Positions 11,335 through 25,029 of a stretch of DNA of 64,000 nt are shown piece after piece. The position numbers and the translations under genes were made by a program. The number at the start of each line of letters is the position of its first letter. The first letter of the stretch is position 1. The DNA comes from Tetraselmis striata. Its lineage: Eukaryota > Chlorophyta > Chlorodendrophyceae > Chlorodendrales > Chlorodendraceae. The notes under the pieces were generated by a model. That model had not been told where the DNA came from. It worked only from the letters and a program-made list of their open reading frames with translations, and searched no databases. The stretch is from assembly GCA_006384855.1 (NCBI GenBank), contig VCJN01001732.1, positions 1 through 64,000 of the forward strand. The letters run 5' to 3'.

Positions 11335-14300
11335 CTACTGTGCCCGACTTCGGAGTGCCAACTGCTAGGAGGCATGCTGATGGAGATCCAGAAGTAGATG
11401 GCCGCCCAAACAACTGTCGTAGCGTTGCTGCGCGATAAGATGACGGAGCGGCGGCGCGACGAGACCTCTCACCTCAACAACGTCGTCATGCTGACCGGAC
11501 TCCAAGCTCCCCCCTCCCCCCACCCCCCCCTCCCCCCCAGAGGTGCCCATGGCCCTTGCTGCCCCCGGAGCCTCCGATCTTCCCGGAGCCGACATGGACG
11601 CCGGCTCAGTTCGATGCCCGCCCCCCCCACCACCACCACCACCCACATGGCAGCACACCCGGCGCGCACGGGGGGAGCGCACCGCCGTATACTCAACGCC
11701 CACCCCCAACCCCACCTCGTCGGACCGCCCCCTCGTCGGGCCTCACCGCATCCCCTCCCTACTACCCACTCACAATGACTCTCCGGTGCCCTCTCTCCGA
11801 GCGCCCCTTCGTGTTTTAGGGCTTTAGGGGCGACACCGTTGCGCCCGTGGCCAAGCGCTTCCGCCGCGCCCGCAGCGCCGACCACAAACGCGTCGCAAGC
11901 TGTCTGGCAAAGGGCGGCGACCCTAGAATCGCTGGCTTGGCCGCCTACCTACCCACGATGGGTGGCAGGCCCTGCCCCCGTCGGTGCGGCAAAGTATACG
12001 TCGCAGCCCACGGCAACGCGCAGATCATGCGTACCCATCTACCTAAGTGCCGCATCGACGCGCAGTCACGGCAACCCCGCTCGCCAACAACCACCCCCCT
12101 TCCCTACTCCCCCACCACCTCGCCCCCCCCCCCCCCCTCCCTCTCCCCCCCCCCCCCCCCCCCGGCCCCCATGGCTGAACCCGGTGGCGCCCCTCCAGCT
12201 CCTGCCCCGGCTCCTGACCCCCCAACCGGCCCCGTGCCCCCCGCAACCCCGTCCCGCCGGCCCTGGACCTCCTCCCTTTTATGCCGACCTCCGCCGACGA
12301 CGTAGCTCGCCGCCAAGCGGTTAAAGCTGCACATACCCAAACAGGGGCACCCTTTCAACGGGTCCTCGACAACCCCGACTTTTTCCCCACCTACGCACGA
12401 GATACGGCCGTTCGCACGTCCCAGAATTCCACTCGCGACGTCATTGGCGCCGCTATCCGACCAATATGGGATATATCGCATTCTGCCCAGGGCGTCATGC
12501 GCGAGGCCGCGCGCCGCCAACTAATGCCCGTCCCTGTCTTGCCCACTTGGCCGCCACGCAGATGGCAAGCGACGGCTTTGCGCTCATGGGCGCCTCCCTC
12601 GGCTCTGTCGAGCGCCTCGTGGAGCTTCACAACTTTGGGAACTTTGCGGACAAGGGCCACCAGCCGCCACGCAGCCCCGGCGACACCGCACCCACCGCAG
12701 CCGCCAGCGGCGCCGGCTGCGCGCTGGCGGAGATCGGCCAGCGGCCCAGCGCGAGGGCATTGGCCAGCTGTCGGGCAACTTCCGGCTGGTGGACATCTCG
12801 TACATCTACCTCTACAAGACGGACATCACCGTGCTGCGGGCGTCTCCATTGAGGTGCGCCATCGCCCACCCGCCTTCCGCTGCGAGGGAGGGCAGTCTTT
12901 GTGCGTGGCGATGTCCCTATTAATGTGCTGATTGGCCCTGACGCGATGACACTGGAGTGACCTAGCGATGAACTTCCCGGCAGCCGTTCTTTGGTCGCAC
13001 GCTGCCGGCGCTAACGCCCACGTGGTCCGGACCAATATCGTTCACCGCTCAGCCCTCGATCTGGCGGCAGGGCGACATTCCTACATTGCTTGCTCCTCGA
13101 GGGCGCACTCACGCGCGAGACGATTCAGCCCACCGCCGTTGGGCCCTTCGACCTCGCGGCCGCATCTCATGGCGTGTCGGGAAGGCGATGCGACTCATTC
13201 GCGTCGGGCGTTGCCGCGACGCCGCAGCGCTCGCCGAGAACCCCGGAGTTGCACAACCGTCCGTGGAGAGCATCGACGAGTTGAGTCGGTTGTTTCCCGC
13301 CCATGATGTCGACGACCCGTCTGGCCTCCCCGCCCCCCGTCCCCCGACCCCCGCCTGAGCTAGTTGGCATACCCCATATTACCGTCTGCCCCGCCCGAAG
13401 ACTTGCACGGCGTGCTCTAGCGAGCACGGGCCGACTCGGCTTGCCATCGCGATGGCTGGCGAGTCGGCCACATGCGTGACTTATCTGATGACTCTAATAC
13501 ATTATAGTCCATGGCTCGCTCTATGACCGTTGCGTGCTAAGGTAACGTCTCCTACCGCGTCAAACAGTTGCTGGCCTCCTCGACCCTCATTCCCTTGTGG
13601 AAGAGGGGCGAGGATGCGCGAGGCGATCTGCGAGGGCAAGCCGAAGCGCAAAGCACTCAACCCCTACCGCCAACCCATTCGGCCCATCGGTTTCAGCTTC
13701 GCTCTAAATAGAGTGGCCTTTTCGGCAACCATGTGGACTATCCGCGACCAATAGCCGCTGCAATCGGCCCATCGCAACTTACATTGAGCAAGCACTCCGG
13801 CCGGCATGAATATGATCTAGTGGGTTATACATGTAGCTGTGGTCGGAGATGGACAGACGGCTCGCTGCGTCATCTATCGACGCCTCCAACGCCTACGGTA
13901 TGACCGACGACCGGCGGCGCCATATGGAGGCGTCTTGTCGCCGACCCGGCGCCCTTCATTACTTGCTGCCCTTCTTCGACATGCTAAGCGCTGGCCCCTC
14001 GGAGAACTGGTTGTACGACCACAAGTCCGATGGCGGCGCGCCGACAATTGTGCTTACGCAGTTGCGTGGCATTCGCCAAGCCTGCCCCCTCGCAACCTCT
14101 TGTTTTGTCCCACCGCTGGCCCTATATTTGACGATGTCACTGCGAATCTGGATATGGGCGGCCTCGGCCTCGCCTTCGCCGACGACCTGCACCTCCTCAA
14201 CACGGCGCTCGGCACGGCGCGGTGGCTATGCACTCAGCTCAGTCTGCCCTGGCGGCAGTCGGACTACCGATCTCCTTGTGCCCCGACAAGACCGAAGCGG

Positions 14301-15113
14301 CGTTCGCACCCGCATAACACGGCGCCGTCATTCGCGAATGGGAGGGCCTCCTCCCCCGAGCCGTAGGCGTGTCTGCCCCCCTCCATGCCCGCCCCCTGGA
14401 CCCCTAGACGCCGCCGCCTTTCTCGGCGTCAGAGACCATGTTGTTCTAACCCACCTCGTCCAGGGCCTCCGCCGCTGCCTATGGGTGCGACGCCACCCCC
14501 AGCGTGACCTCACCTTCGTGCGCGACGCACTCTGGCGGTACTGCGCGGCAAGACGCCATTCTGCTACTTATGGCGCGCGAGATAGCTTATGCGGGCCACA
14601 TCCACGCGTCGCTGCGCCTCGTGCAAGTGCGCGGCGTCAAGTCCGGGCCACATCCGCGCTTCGCACACTTGCTGCGTGGTTTACCGCCCGGATCGTTTGC
14701 CGAGTTTATGTATGAGAGGGACGCCGCGGTACACTTCACGCTCGAGCACATCATGGACCTCACTGACGATGATACAACGGCTAGCCTATGTCTTACGCGC
14801 ACCGGCATATCCACAATTCTCGGCGGTATTGTTGTCGACTCACTAGCTCACGAGTCGCACGAGCAACACCTCCGGGCATTTTCCGCTCTCGCTTGACCCC
14901 TCACCCATGGCTCAGCGCATGCGCAAGATGTCCGGACTCTTGGCCCCTCGGCTTATCCATCAGCTCTCCAACCCGGAGACTTTCTCCCCTCTCTGAAGTA
15001 ACGCCCCTCGTGGCGTGAGCTCCGGCGAGCAGCCATAGATTCCTACACGGAGGTGGACTGCGAAGATTTTTGTAGCACTGCACATCTTCCTCGCCAAATA
15101 GCTCTGTCGGCAC
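11335..15113 (+). pseudogene. Decayed copy E of the two-ORF REL-type retrotransposon
   Basis: This copy aligns piecewise to the intact element at 42,998-48,847. Matching parts are the ORF1 C-terminal coiled coil (11,340-11,480), the N-terminal zinc-finger region (RRARSADHKRVASC; CPRRCGKVYVAA, near 11,850-12,060), the RT block (SSIDASNAYGMTD near 13,870; FADDLHLLNTALGTA near 14,175), and the late region ending in HIFLAKxLCRH near 15,110. Many frameshifts and stops are present. The segment holding the late zinc finger and the endonuclease is deleted near 14,990. It is 5'-truncated within ORF1. About 450 bp of foreign sequence sits inside it (12,515-12,966). Confidence 0.85.
12515..12966 (+). 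other. Foreign, gene-like insert inside retroelement copy E
   Basis: Alignment to the intact copy breaks after gccgcg at 12,515 and resumes at the ttcccggc block near 12,970. The insert reads as protein in places: QMASDGFALMGASLGSVERL continuing to ELHNFGNFADK, and in another frame GNFRLVDISYIYLYKTDITV. Splice-like borders lie beside it (cgcag before atggca). It looks like captured host exon material; the parent gene is not recognised. Confidence 0.55.
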
Positions 15114-18100
15114 GCCATCTGCGTTTGCGCCCTACGCCGCGCCTTTTTGTAAGGAATGCAAGGTCCACACGAAACCGTCGGGGGTTGGGCCGGATTAGGT
15201 GTGTGTGGGGGGGGGGGGGGGGGGGGGGGGGTCGATTGATGCGGCCGACGGCCCGCTTGAGCTAGTCGCCGGGGGTAGCGGCGTTCCTCGTGAGGGGTAG
15301 GGTAGCGTAGGATAGTAGGGTAGGGTGGGGGAGCGCCGAGAATCGGTGCGGTTGCTTGGTGGAGGGAGAGGCCCGGAACGCGGCGTGGTCGCGATAATAG
15401 TTGACGAAGCGGCGCTTGAGGGCTGTCCAAGCGGGCACGGCGGTAGCAGGGATTTGGAGTAGGGGCTTGAACCCGTGTCGGTGCTTGGAATGGCCCGCCT
15501 TCTCTCGGTTGACGAAGAGGGTGCCGTCGTATAATATCTGGTAATTTCCATGTATACGGTACCTCGACCTCCGGTTCCGCTCCATGACGGGACCGCATGG
15601 AGCAGGCCGGCCATGTGCAGCCACGTGGGAGTCGATAGCCATGTCGCGAAGTCGGCAAGAGATGCTAGACGCTCCACGGGGTAAACATGAACGTCGAACA
15701 TACAGCCGCGCCGTCGCAAACGACGTTGCCGCACTCGAGGGTAGACGTGGGAGGGGCAGCAAGGTCGTTGAGGAGATCGTTGATGACATCATACGGTAGG
15801 GGGGCGCGCCGAAGCTCCTTGCTGTTGGTTGTGAGTTGCCGGAGTTGAAGTGCGCGCTTAATGTCGATGGTGGCTGGACCGGTGGCCGGGGCGTCATCAC
15901 GACCGGTGTGACGTAGGGAGGTGTTGATAGCCGAGAGGTGGGGCTGCATGGAACCGGCGCCGATGGTGCCACGCTCCGCGACTTAGGCGAGGTAGCGGAT
16001 GCAAGTTGCCTACTCGGTACAATGCAGAGGGGATATGCCTTCCTCGTCGATGCATAAATCGGCGAAGAGTCGAATAATCTTGCCCTCGTAGTTAGAGTAG
16101 CAGGTGTCGGCCGTGAGCGATGTAGTCAGGAGGTCGAGCACATTGGCACCCAGCCGTCCGTGCCGTACATGGCCGCCTCGATGATGCCGCCCTCTCATGA
16201 GCTCGCTCCATCAGCAATGAAGTACGTGGGCTGCTTCGTGGCCGTACGCCGCCGTGGAGTTCGCTGGAGTAGGCGCCGGTCGGGTGTTGACGACGGGGCC
16301 ATGTGTATCACAAAGGTGATGCCAGAAAAGAATTAAGGTAGGGTGTTGTAGCCACCGACAGATCGCATAGCGGGGATCGCGCGAGTACCTAGCTCGATGG
16401 GCCGCGCGCAAGAAGACGTTGTGCGAGCGGCGGGCAAATAGTGTTAGCGGCACAAGTCGAGATGGCGGGCGCGCCCGAAAGGGGGAGTCGGTGTACACTG
16501 GGGATGTAGAAGGACAAGGCGAAGTCGGAGGGGTTGACTCAGGCGAGAGTAGGGGGAGGACGACGACCCGGAGAGGCGGGTATGTGGTGAGGAAGTCCCG
16601 CTCATGCCGACAACTCCACTGCAACGTCGCTTGGAAGGCACGCCCGGAGGCGCGTCCTTGAAACGTTGTTGCGTGGGATCGGCGCGGCGGACCACCCTAT
16701 CACTCGGCGTTGTCGGCCGTAGAGGCCTCGGCCTTTGCCTTACCCATACAAGAGTAATTGGCCGCATCCTTGACGAAGGTAGTGCTTGGCGCCGTCGCCT
16801 TGAAGTTGTCGCGGTTGCTACGGCTGCCGCTCCCGTCACGGTCGCGGTCGTTGCGCCGATGGCCGCCGCCGAAGCGCTGACGGGCTGATGTTTTTGCGGT
16901 GCTCGTGAGTTTGCGTCATAGACGCGGCCCTTATGGAGTTCCAGTTGCTCGGTGATCTTGAGCGAGTTGCTAAGTTCTCCGTGGGTGACAAAACGGATAA
17001 TAGCGCTCATGCTCGACATCGAGGGCGAAGGTGTCGTCCTTGTGCATCTGCGTGTCCCAATGCTTGCGAAAGTAGGCCAAGCGGAAACGAAGCCCGCCGT
17101 CGACGGCCTCCATGATGTCGACGACGGGGTCGAGCCGCTATTCAAACGCCGGTGCAATCCCGTAGATGATGCATGCCGCAGCTAGCAACTTGCGCAGCTC
17201 GATGGCGTGGCTGGCGATGAAGGCCCCGTAACACGCGGCGTGGTAGTATTCGTCCGATGCATGCTAAAGACGAGGGTTATTACCGAGCATGTAGTCGAGC
17301 ACGCGGTTGAGGGCGATTGGGAAATTAAATCCTTGGACGTTGCAATCTCTCGGGACCCAACCCGTTCTCGAACCCGGGCGGAGCAGTAGCGAAGGTCGAA
17401 TGAATCAATGATGTAGTGGGGTTCGCTTGAGAAAGCGAAGGTCGCACGGACGTTTTAGTCCTTACCTCCGGTACATGGATCGTTCCCGCCCGGAATGGCA
17501 TCCTCTTCGCAGGCGGCAACCGGCGGCATAGGACTCTCTTGGGTAGATTTGAGAGTCGAATATGCTCCTGGATGAGCTGCCTCATCCTCACGTCTTCTGG
17601 CTCACGACGCCCCGCCTCGGTGCGCTCTTGAGCAGTGGAAGATGTTTGGCAGCGGCTCACCTAGATGGTTGACACCGGCATGGCGGCGCGTGTCTCGACG
17701 CCCTCGTAAGGCGCCTTGCCAACGTCGGCCATTTAGGTGAGCCTCTACGAGACATAATCATCGAAGGGGTCGTCTGGGAGGGAGTCAGCTGTGGGAAGGA
17801 GACATTGAAGAGTCTCGGCCTAAGCTTGTCGTGTAATAGCAAGAAGGGCGGAGGTTGCAAGGTTTGTACCGTAATTCCCGAGGGCCTGGGCACTTTGCAC
17901 AGCGAGTCCGAAACCGCGGGCTATAGTGTGATTGTGCGGCGGGGCAGGAGTCCAGCACCGAACTTGGAGAGTGGTCCCATCTAGCGGCGATGGTGGTTTT
18001 ATAAAATTCGACGGATATTGGGGTGACCGATGTTTTTTTTATCCAGTGCGGCAAGCATATTGTTGTACTACGGCACTAATGCCAAAGCACCAAGATTGCC

Positions 18101-18230
18101 CGGGCAAGCGTGACTGCATCACTCCGTGGCGGTCATGTCAAAGTAGCGTGGCGCAGACGGAGGCCGCGAGCAGCCGGTGTCGACACCCGCATACTTAGGG
18201 TTAAGGGAGGGAAAGGAAGCCTCGAGAACA
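15114..18230 (-). other. Long decayed region, unclassified (possibly an old retroelement in minus orientation)
   Basis: The minus strand carries broken coding-like stretches, for example RALQLRQLTTNSKELRRAPL near 15,840, SRYRIHGNYQILYDGTLFV near 15,520, SLKITEQLELHKGRVYDANS near 16,930 and a Gly/Arg/Ser-rich stretch near 16,830. None can be assigned to a family and frames are interrupted throughout. A G-run lies at 15,209-15,231. Mobile origin is inferred only from context and decay. Confidence 0.35.
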
Positions 18231-19583
18231 CAGCTCTAAACAGAACGTAATTATTCCAACACAAGGGTCATTTTCAAACTATACGCTGTCATGAAAGTTC
18301 ATCGAATTTCAAAAATTGATCTCTCATAAAAAAGTTTCAACCCACATGTAAACCTGCGTCTCAATCACTGGTAAAGGTACGAGAACCCCGATGTCTACCA
18401 TGATGTATCTCCGCAGATACCGGTATGTCGCAGTCGTCATAGCTATACTGTATATCTATGCTGCTGATATACAGATGTAGCGACCAGATGTGTGTAAATT
18501 TGAGCAAGTATTGCGACTACGACGACCAACTCCCCTGCGCTACCCGCATCCGCCCCTATCACGTGCGGGCGCTGCATCTATGCTAGTCGCTATCTGGTCG
18601 CTACTACAGGTAAAGGTATCCTCTACCGCCCGTATATCAACCAAAATTCAAAAATCGACCCCGCGTGCTGACGATGCTGGAAAACAGTACTGCGCGCCTA
18701 GAAAGCCCGACTATTAGGTTCCTGCTACCTCTTGAGGTGGGCGTATCAGTTGGAGGTGCCCCACATAACAGCTGCCGCTGCACAGTTCTTGCACATCTTG
18801 CATCGAAGCTCCATACAGTGCGCACCCGCTCCGAGACTGCGCCCTGCTCCGCGCACCCTCTCCTGGCGATAGGGGTGTCTGGCCAGCGCGCCGGGGCATC
18901 CGCGCTGTTACGAGCAATATACAGTAGTTACTGTACTACTGCGCCGCGCTTTTATCACACTCATCATCGCCTACCGCCCGGCCGCCGCACGGCTTGCGCA
19001 GGCTAACAACGCCGCCGGCAGTCGCTATACCCCGTGGAGCTGCGCGCGACCCCCGCTCGCCGTAGGGGCGCACCGCATGCCTTCTTCTTATTTCTCAGGA
19101 GGGGCTTCCTTAGATTTCCCCACCCCGCGTCGCTGTGTCGCCGGTGGGGCGGGGGATCGCGCTGGCTGGCATGCCAGGGGGAGGGCTTTTTCCCTGGGCT
19201 CCGCTCGGTTATTTAGTCCCGGGGAGGCGTTCGCTCAGCGGGGCACCGGTACTCGACCGGCGTTGACGAAACCCGTCGTTGGAAATCGCCAACACAATGG
19301 GCGCCAGGGAAGTCGGGAAGAAGGAGGATAGACCCTCTAGAGATGCGACAGCCGTTGCTCGCACGCTCCAAGCGGCAACTGCGCTAGAGAGTGCGTGTGT
19401 TTTTGAAATTCACGTGAATACAGTCTGCGCGTGTGATGCTGCTGTTGTTCGCCGCAGTGTTCTGAACGCGCCTAACAGCACGCTGACGCCGGCATCACTA
19501 TTTGGCAGGACGCGTGTGGCCTGTGCGGGAGAAGGTGCAGGGTAGGTCGGGGGCGCTGGCTGCTCGCCCGCCTGCCTGGCGCG
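18231..19583. other. Intergenic region upstream of the importin gene
   Basis: No gene is recognised. A 12-bp inverted repeat (gtagcgaccaga at 18,478-18,489 and its complement at 18,593-18,604) is present. The last few hundred bases should contain the importin promoter and 5' UTR, but no TATA box or other element stands out. Confidence 0.4.
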
Positions 19584-20243
19584 ATGCTTGGTGTGCTGGA
19601 GCGCGCGTGCCTGGCCTCCACGCCGGGACTGGAGCCGTCGCTTCCCTGCGCCGCTCCACACTGCCACTCCCACGCCGGGGCAATCGGCGGCGGCGCGGAG
19701 GGCGAGCTCACCGCGGTGCTGCAGCGTCTGCAGAGCCCGGGGGATGCCACGCGTGCAGCTGCGGAGGGCTGCCTCACCACCATGGTGGCCGCAAACCTGC
19801 CTGCGGCGGCGGCGGCGCTGGCGGCGGAGGTGGCCTGTCCATGGAAGCCGGCCGACACACGCCACATCGCTGCCATCATCCTGAAGAACTTGCTGGTCGG
19901 AAGCTACCACGTTGGGCAGGTGGGCCTCACCAAGTCCCCCATCATCCTTGCAGCAACCTGCCAACACCCCTCGGCATCAGACAGCCGCGATGACGCCAAC
20001 ACGCGTAGGCCGTGCAGCCGTGGCAGTTGCGCCCTGCCATACGCGACCTGACACCCGCATGTCCACCTTCATGTGATGCAGCAACAAGCGCCTGTGGCGT
20101 GGCTCAAGTCTGACATCAGGGCCCAGCGTGAGCTCAGGCAGTCGCTGCTGGCGGGGCTATGCTCCGGGCTGAGGGTACGCCCCCCCCCCCCCCCCCCCCC
20201 CCCCCCCTCTTCAACACACACACACACACATATGTGTGTGTAC

Positions 20244-20283
<40 letters not shown>

Positions 20284-23200
20284 ACAGTCACTCACTCGCT
20301 CACTCTATATTGTAATTTGTTATTGTGTATGCATGCAAACTTTAATTATATGCATGCACACAAACTTTATTCAGCATTGGCGACATGGATGCTGCCATGG
20401 GCTGAGGCACTGCAACGCTGCGGTGGTCGGGTCCGCAGGAGCTGGGTATGGCATGTGCACAGGCGGTGGCGCAGCTGTATGCATCGCCGCTGCCGCAGGA
20501 GGGCTGCCTGGATGGGCTTCTACCATGCCTCGCGGACCTGGCCATGTGCCGGGAGCCTAGCGGCGCCGACGGGCTGGTGGCGGTGCAGTGTGCGCTGCAG
20601 TGCCTCGCCTACGTGTGTGAAGCTGCGCCCGGGAGGCTGTCCAAGGCGGAGGTTGACCAGGTGTGCAGAGGGAGCAGGGGGGGGGGCTATTCCCTTGTGA
20701 TTGACCTTGCATTGTCGCCGTTGCCATCATCACCACCACCACCACCACCACCACCACCACCACCATTATTGTAGCGGCCATGTAGGCTGCGTCTCACTTG
20801 TGCGGCATGTGCACCCTCTGTTGCATCACGCAGGTTCTCACCGCTGCTGCCGGCTGGTTGCGATGCGAGAACGCGGATATCGGCACCCGCCTGGCCGCCG
20901 CAGCCGTGCTCACCGAGTCATTACCCCTGGCGGGCGCCAACTTTGCGCAGCCCCGCGAGCGCGATGTGCTCATGTGGATGCTCGGCCACATGGCATCCTC
21001 GCCCGCGCCACCGTTGCGCCGCCTCGGATTTGAGGGCCTGGCGGAGGCGTGCATGCTGCACGCGGCGGCGCTCGGCTCGCAAATGGGGACTGTTGCAGAG
21101 CTGTTTGCGGGCGCGCTGTGGAGCGGGCCGCCCGACGCGGTCGCTGCCGCCGTTGATGCACTGCGTGACATCTGCGAAGAGGATGCGGAGGCTCGCAGGG
21201 TGCGGCAGGCTTCCTGTCAATCTCATCCCAGTAGACGGCTTGCCGGGGCGTGTTGCATCAAGCATCATGGCATCCATTTGTTACGTCAGTCACTGTTCCA
21301 GGCACGATGACCAGCAAAACAGCGGATCAGGAGTGGGAGGGGGCGAAACTAAGGGTGCTCCTACCTCCCCTGCCACACAATCCGTGCAGGCGGAGCTGCC
21401 CCACTGCCACACGCTCGCCTCACAGCACCTTGCAGCCCCGGTCCTGCCGCACCTGCTTCCGCTCCTGCGCCCAGAGAGCGGGGAGTGTCTGGAGGAGGCG
21501 GACGAGGACCTCGCGGCTGCAGTAGCCGAGTGCCTGGGGGCGCTCGCCGATGCTGTAGGCGATGAGGTCCTCGCGGCGGTGCAGCCCTTTGCGCAGGTCA
21601 GCTCCGATTCCATGCTCCGTCCCCGCCTTTGCCCAATCATATGTGCGTGTGTGTTGCGTGTTCACCCGTACCTGGTGTTCCATGCGAGAGATGGCATGGC
21701 TGGTCGACATGCTGTGTCTCCCACATGACATCAGTGTCCCCATGGTTGCTGACGGGATTGGTGCCATGACACCGCAGGCTGGCATCGCCTGCGACAGCGA
21801 CTGGCGCGCGTGCGTGGCGGCGGCCACAGCCGTGGGCGCCGTGACGGGCGCCGTGAGCGAGGCGGCGGCGATGCGGTTGGCCGGCGAGTATCTGCCGCCC
21901 GTGTTGGCTGCCTGCGGTCGGCTGCGGGAGCCTCGCGAGAAGCAGGCCATGCTGTGGTCTATTGGTAAGCGCACATGCCATACTGCGTGGTCGCACTGAT
22001 TGAGCTTGCTGCTGTCCATCGCTGATGTTGGCCCAATCATGTGTCTCACTGATATCACCCCCCTCCCCTGCTTTGCGCCAGACCGAATCATGGCCGGGCT
22101 GGCCGCCAAGCCCAATGCGGGCGCGGCGCTTTTCCCTGCCACCGTGGAGCGCGCCATCGAGGTGCTGCGGCTGTCAACACGCGAGGCTCCGCCAATCGCT
22201 GAGCTGGTGCGCCACCCTGTCTCCCCCTTGATTATTCTTAGCACCCACCACCTACAGCTGCGAACACATGCCATGTCTCAGTATGCAACACGTGTGTGAT
22301 TCATGCCGTATTTTCTGGGCTTTTAGGGAGATTATCATGCTGAGAGATGGGCGTTGTTTTTCCCGCTGCCTTGCAGGGTTGCCAGGCGCTGGCGAGCACG
22401 CTGGCTGCCGCCAGAGGGCTGCCGTCTTCGCCCGGGGAGTCGTCAAGCCTGCTGCTGCCGCACTTCCCCGGCGCCGTGGGCGCACTGCTGAGCGCCGGGG
22501 AGCGAATCCCCACCTCCGACGAGGGCCTCTCGCTGCAAATGGCCGCCTTCGCCGCCGTGCGGGCTGCGGTGGTGGCCGCCCCGGACGACTGCTGCCCGCT
22601 GCTTGCCAATCTCGCCGCGGTGCTCAACCAGCAGGCGCGCGACACGGGGCGGCGCATCGTGCTGCTGGCCTCCCGGGCCGTGTCGCGGGCGCAGGCCGCC
22701 TACCTGCGCCGACTTCGGGAGTTACAGGCGTTCCTATGCAGCGTGCTCCAGGTACGAGTATGCCCGTAGAGAGCTCCCGGCCGGCTGCAAGACAATATAA
22801 TACAATATGAAATTGCTGCGTCGGCGTGACGTCACTTTAAATCCGGCCTTACGACGACCCGCAGGAGATTTTTGCGAGAGTGGGGCAGCAGGGGCTAGAT
22901 CTGCGGCCGCGGCTGCCGCCCTGCGAGGACGTGATGCAAACGGTGGAGTCGGCGCTGGAGAATAATGCGAGCGTCGCGGCGGCGGAGGCGGTGCGACTGT
23001 GCGGCGCGCTGGTGGGGCTGTGGGGGAGCCAATTCTGCCCGTACGTGCCCACGCTGTGGCGCGCCGGGTACCGAGCTGCCAGCAATGCCAGCGCGGCAGA
23101 GGTCAGTGTGCCCCAACAAATCGCCCGCCGAAACAGTTAAATTTACCTTTACAATTTGTGTCGTGGTGTGGGTGATTTATTAAATAGAGTCTCGGCATGC

Positions 23201-24665
23201 GCGGCATATTTCCCAGCTATAGCGAGTATTCTGCATGCTTGTCCAAAAGGAGACGTGGTGATTGTTAAATCATAGCGACCACACGTCTTCTGACTCATCG
23301 CCTGCTTGCCGACTGCCGCGCCCTCCTCCCTCTCCCAACGCCCGCCTGCACGCACAGGACTGCGACGCTGCGCTGCAGGTGTTCCACGATATTTGCGCCT
23401 CGCCGAACGCGCCCATTCTGCAACCCTACCGAGACATCCTGCTCGACCTCGTGCTCCAGCACCTCGCGGCCGGCGCGACCGCGCCGCGCACGCGCGCGTC
23501 GTGCATCGTGCTGATGGCCGACCTGGCGACGCTGTACCCGGCCGGCGCGGATGCCGAAATCATGCCCAAATGGTGAGTGGTGGCATTCGGCGCTCCAGTT
23601 TCGGACGTTCCTAGGCCGTCGTCCGCACTGCTCGCACCCCCGAGGCGCACTTACAACGCGCTCACACATTCACATCGGGATCTGCCAAAACACCCAATTT
23701 GGTATGAACGCTCGGAATTGAAAATGGGTGAGGATTATTCCTTTAAATTTGTTATTTATATCTGCGTGCCCGCTCTGTGCCATTTATCCCAACTGTTGCC
23801 GAGATTGAAATGCTGTGTGGCCCGCCTGTTCTGGTATGCGCGCAGTATGCCCGCGCTCGCTGCCGCCACCGCCATCTGCGCTTCCGTGATCGGGACACCG
23901 AGCTGCACGCTGGACGGCGAGGAGGCATGGGCGCTGCAGCGCGCCATCATGCTGACACACACTAGCATTTTTCAGGTTAGGATCCCCTCCCATTGCTTAT
24001 TGCTTGAACGATGCCAGGTTCTTGCCGGGGCTGGGTGCCATGTATGCTTTAGTGCCATGAGCGGTCGTTTGTTTGTGGAGCAATGTATCAACTTTATTTG
24101 GACTTATGTCATATTATTTATATATTATATTTATATATAGCGAACTGTATTACCGTGCCCGCGTCGCTGTAATCCACCGTTTATTTTTACGGCCTCTGCT
24201 CGAGTATACATCCTAAGGATTAGTTGCCATTGCACTCAGGTCCCAGATGCAGCGGTATTTTGTCTTCACGATGGGCGCGAGTAAGCTGCTACTGCCTCTA
24301 GTGTTATGATTTGTTCTGCGTTCTTTTTGCAATGCCCCCAGGGATGGTCCAAGCCGCTTGTATGGAGCCACCTGCACAGCGGCGCGGACAAGGGCGGGCC
24401 GGCGGCGCACCTGCGGGGGCTGGTCCGGCTGATGGAGGGCGCCTTTGCGGGGCGCCAACCGCCAGGGCAGCGCCCCGAGGCGCTGGCGCTGCTGGTCACG
24501 CTGCTGACCACGCTCGCGGATTGCGTCGACGCGATGGGGCCCGCTTTTGAGCGGGACGGCTGGCACAATGCGCTGCTGATGGAGTGCGCGGGATGCCCCG
24601 AGCTGGCGGCGCATGTGCAGGCTGCGCAGCAGGTGATCTTCAAAGCTGTGCACAAGATGGAATAA
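19584..24665 (+). CDS. Importin-beta (karyopherin) family nuclear transport receptor, probably importin subunit beta-1
   Basis: Twelve exons: 19584-19919, 20082-20174, 20439-20660, 20834-21199, 21390-21596, 21778-21964, 22082-22206, 22377-22751, 22865-23101, 23358-23572, 23846-23975 and 24342-24665. All join in phase to 938 aa, close to the usual size of about 870-890 aa. The protein is a chain of HEAT-like helical repeats. Diagnostic stretches are the N-terminal RHIAAIILKNLL, VQCALQCLAYVCEAAPGRLS, then GWLRCENADIGTRLAAAAVL with SLPLAGANF, and ALRDICEED. These align in order with importin-beta-1. It should carry importin-alpha/cargo complexes through nuclear pores and be released by RanGTP. 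The C-terminal half is divergent. The start is the first ATG in frame with the LKN repeat. Confidence 0.85.
20180..20282. repeat. Poly-C followed by (CA)n and (TG)n in an importin intron
   Basis: About 27 C start five bases after the 5' splice site of intron 2, then CA repeats (about 20,212-20,230) and TG repeats (about 20,232-20,282). The CA and TG blocks could pair with each other. Confidence 0.95.
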
Positions 24666-24998
24666 ACGACCGGCAAGCATCAGCCGGCAAGCAGCCGAGT
24701 CTCCTCTACGTTCGCAGAGTTCGTCAAGAGGCCGGCCTCAACGAGAGGGTGTGTTTTGATGGGCGGCCCAGGCAACATGCTCTATGAGTGTTGCCGAAAT
24801 ATATTATCAGCGTGACAAGTGGGAGTGATGGGTGCCATGGCCGCCAGTCATGGATGCCAGCTGTCTTCAACTTTTGGTAAATGTGATGTCATTGTGGGCA
24901 GATTGTGCGGTTTGCGCATGCGGTTCTTTTAATCAAATGGGATTCCAACCAGCGTTGAGGCACTTTGGCAAGGGCACGTGTAGCCACCGGGAGCCCCC

Positions 24999-25029
<31 letters not shown>

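Noticed and set aside
18478..18604. 12-bp inverted repeat as a transposon end
   Set aside because: Too short and isolated, with no coding content between the arms and no target-site duplication.
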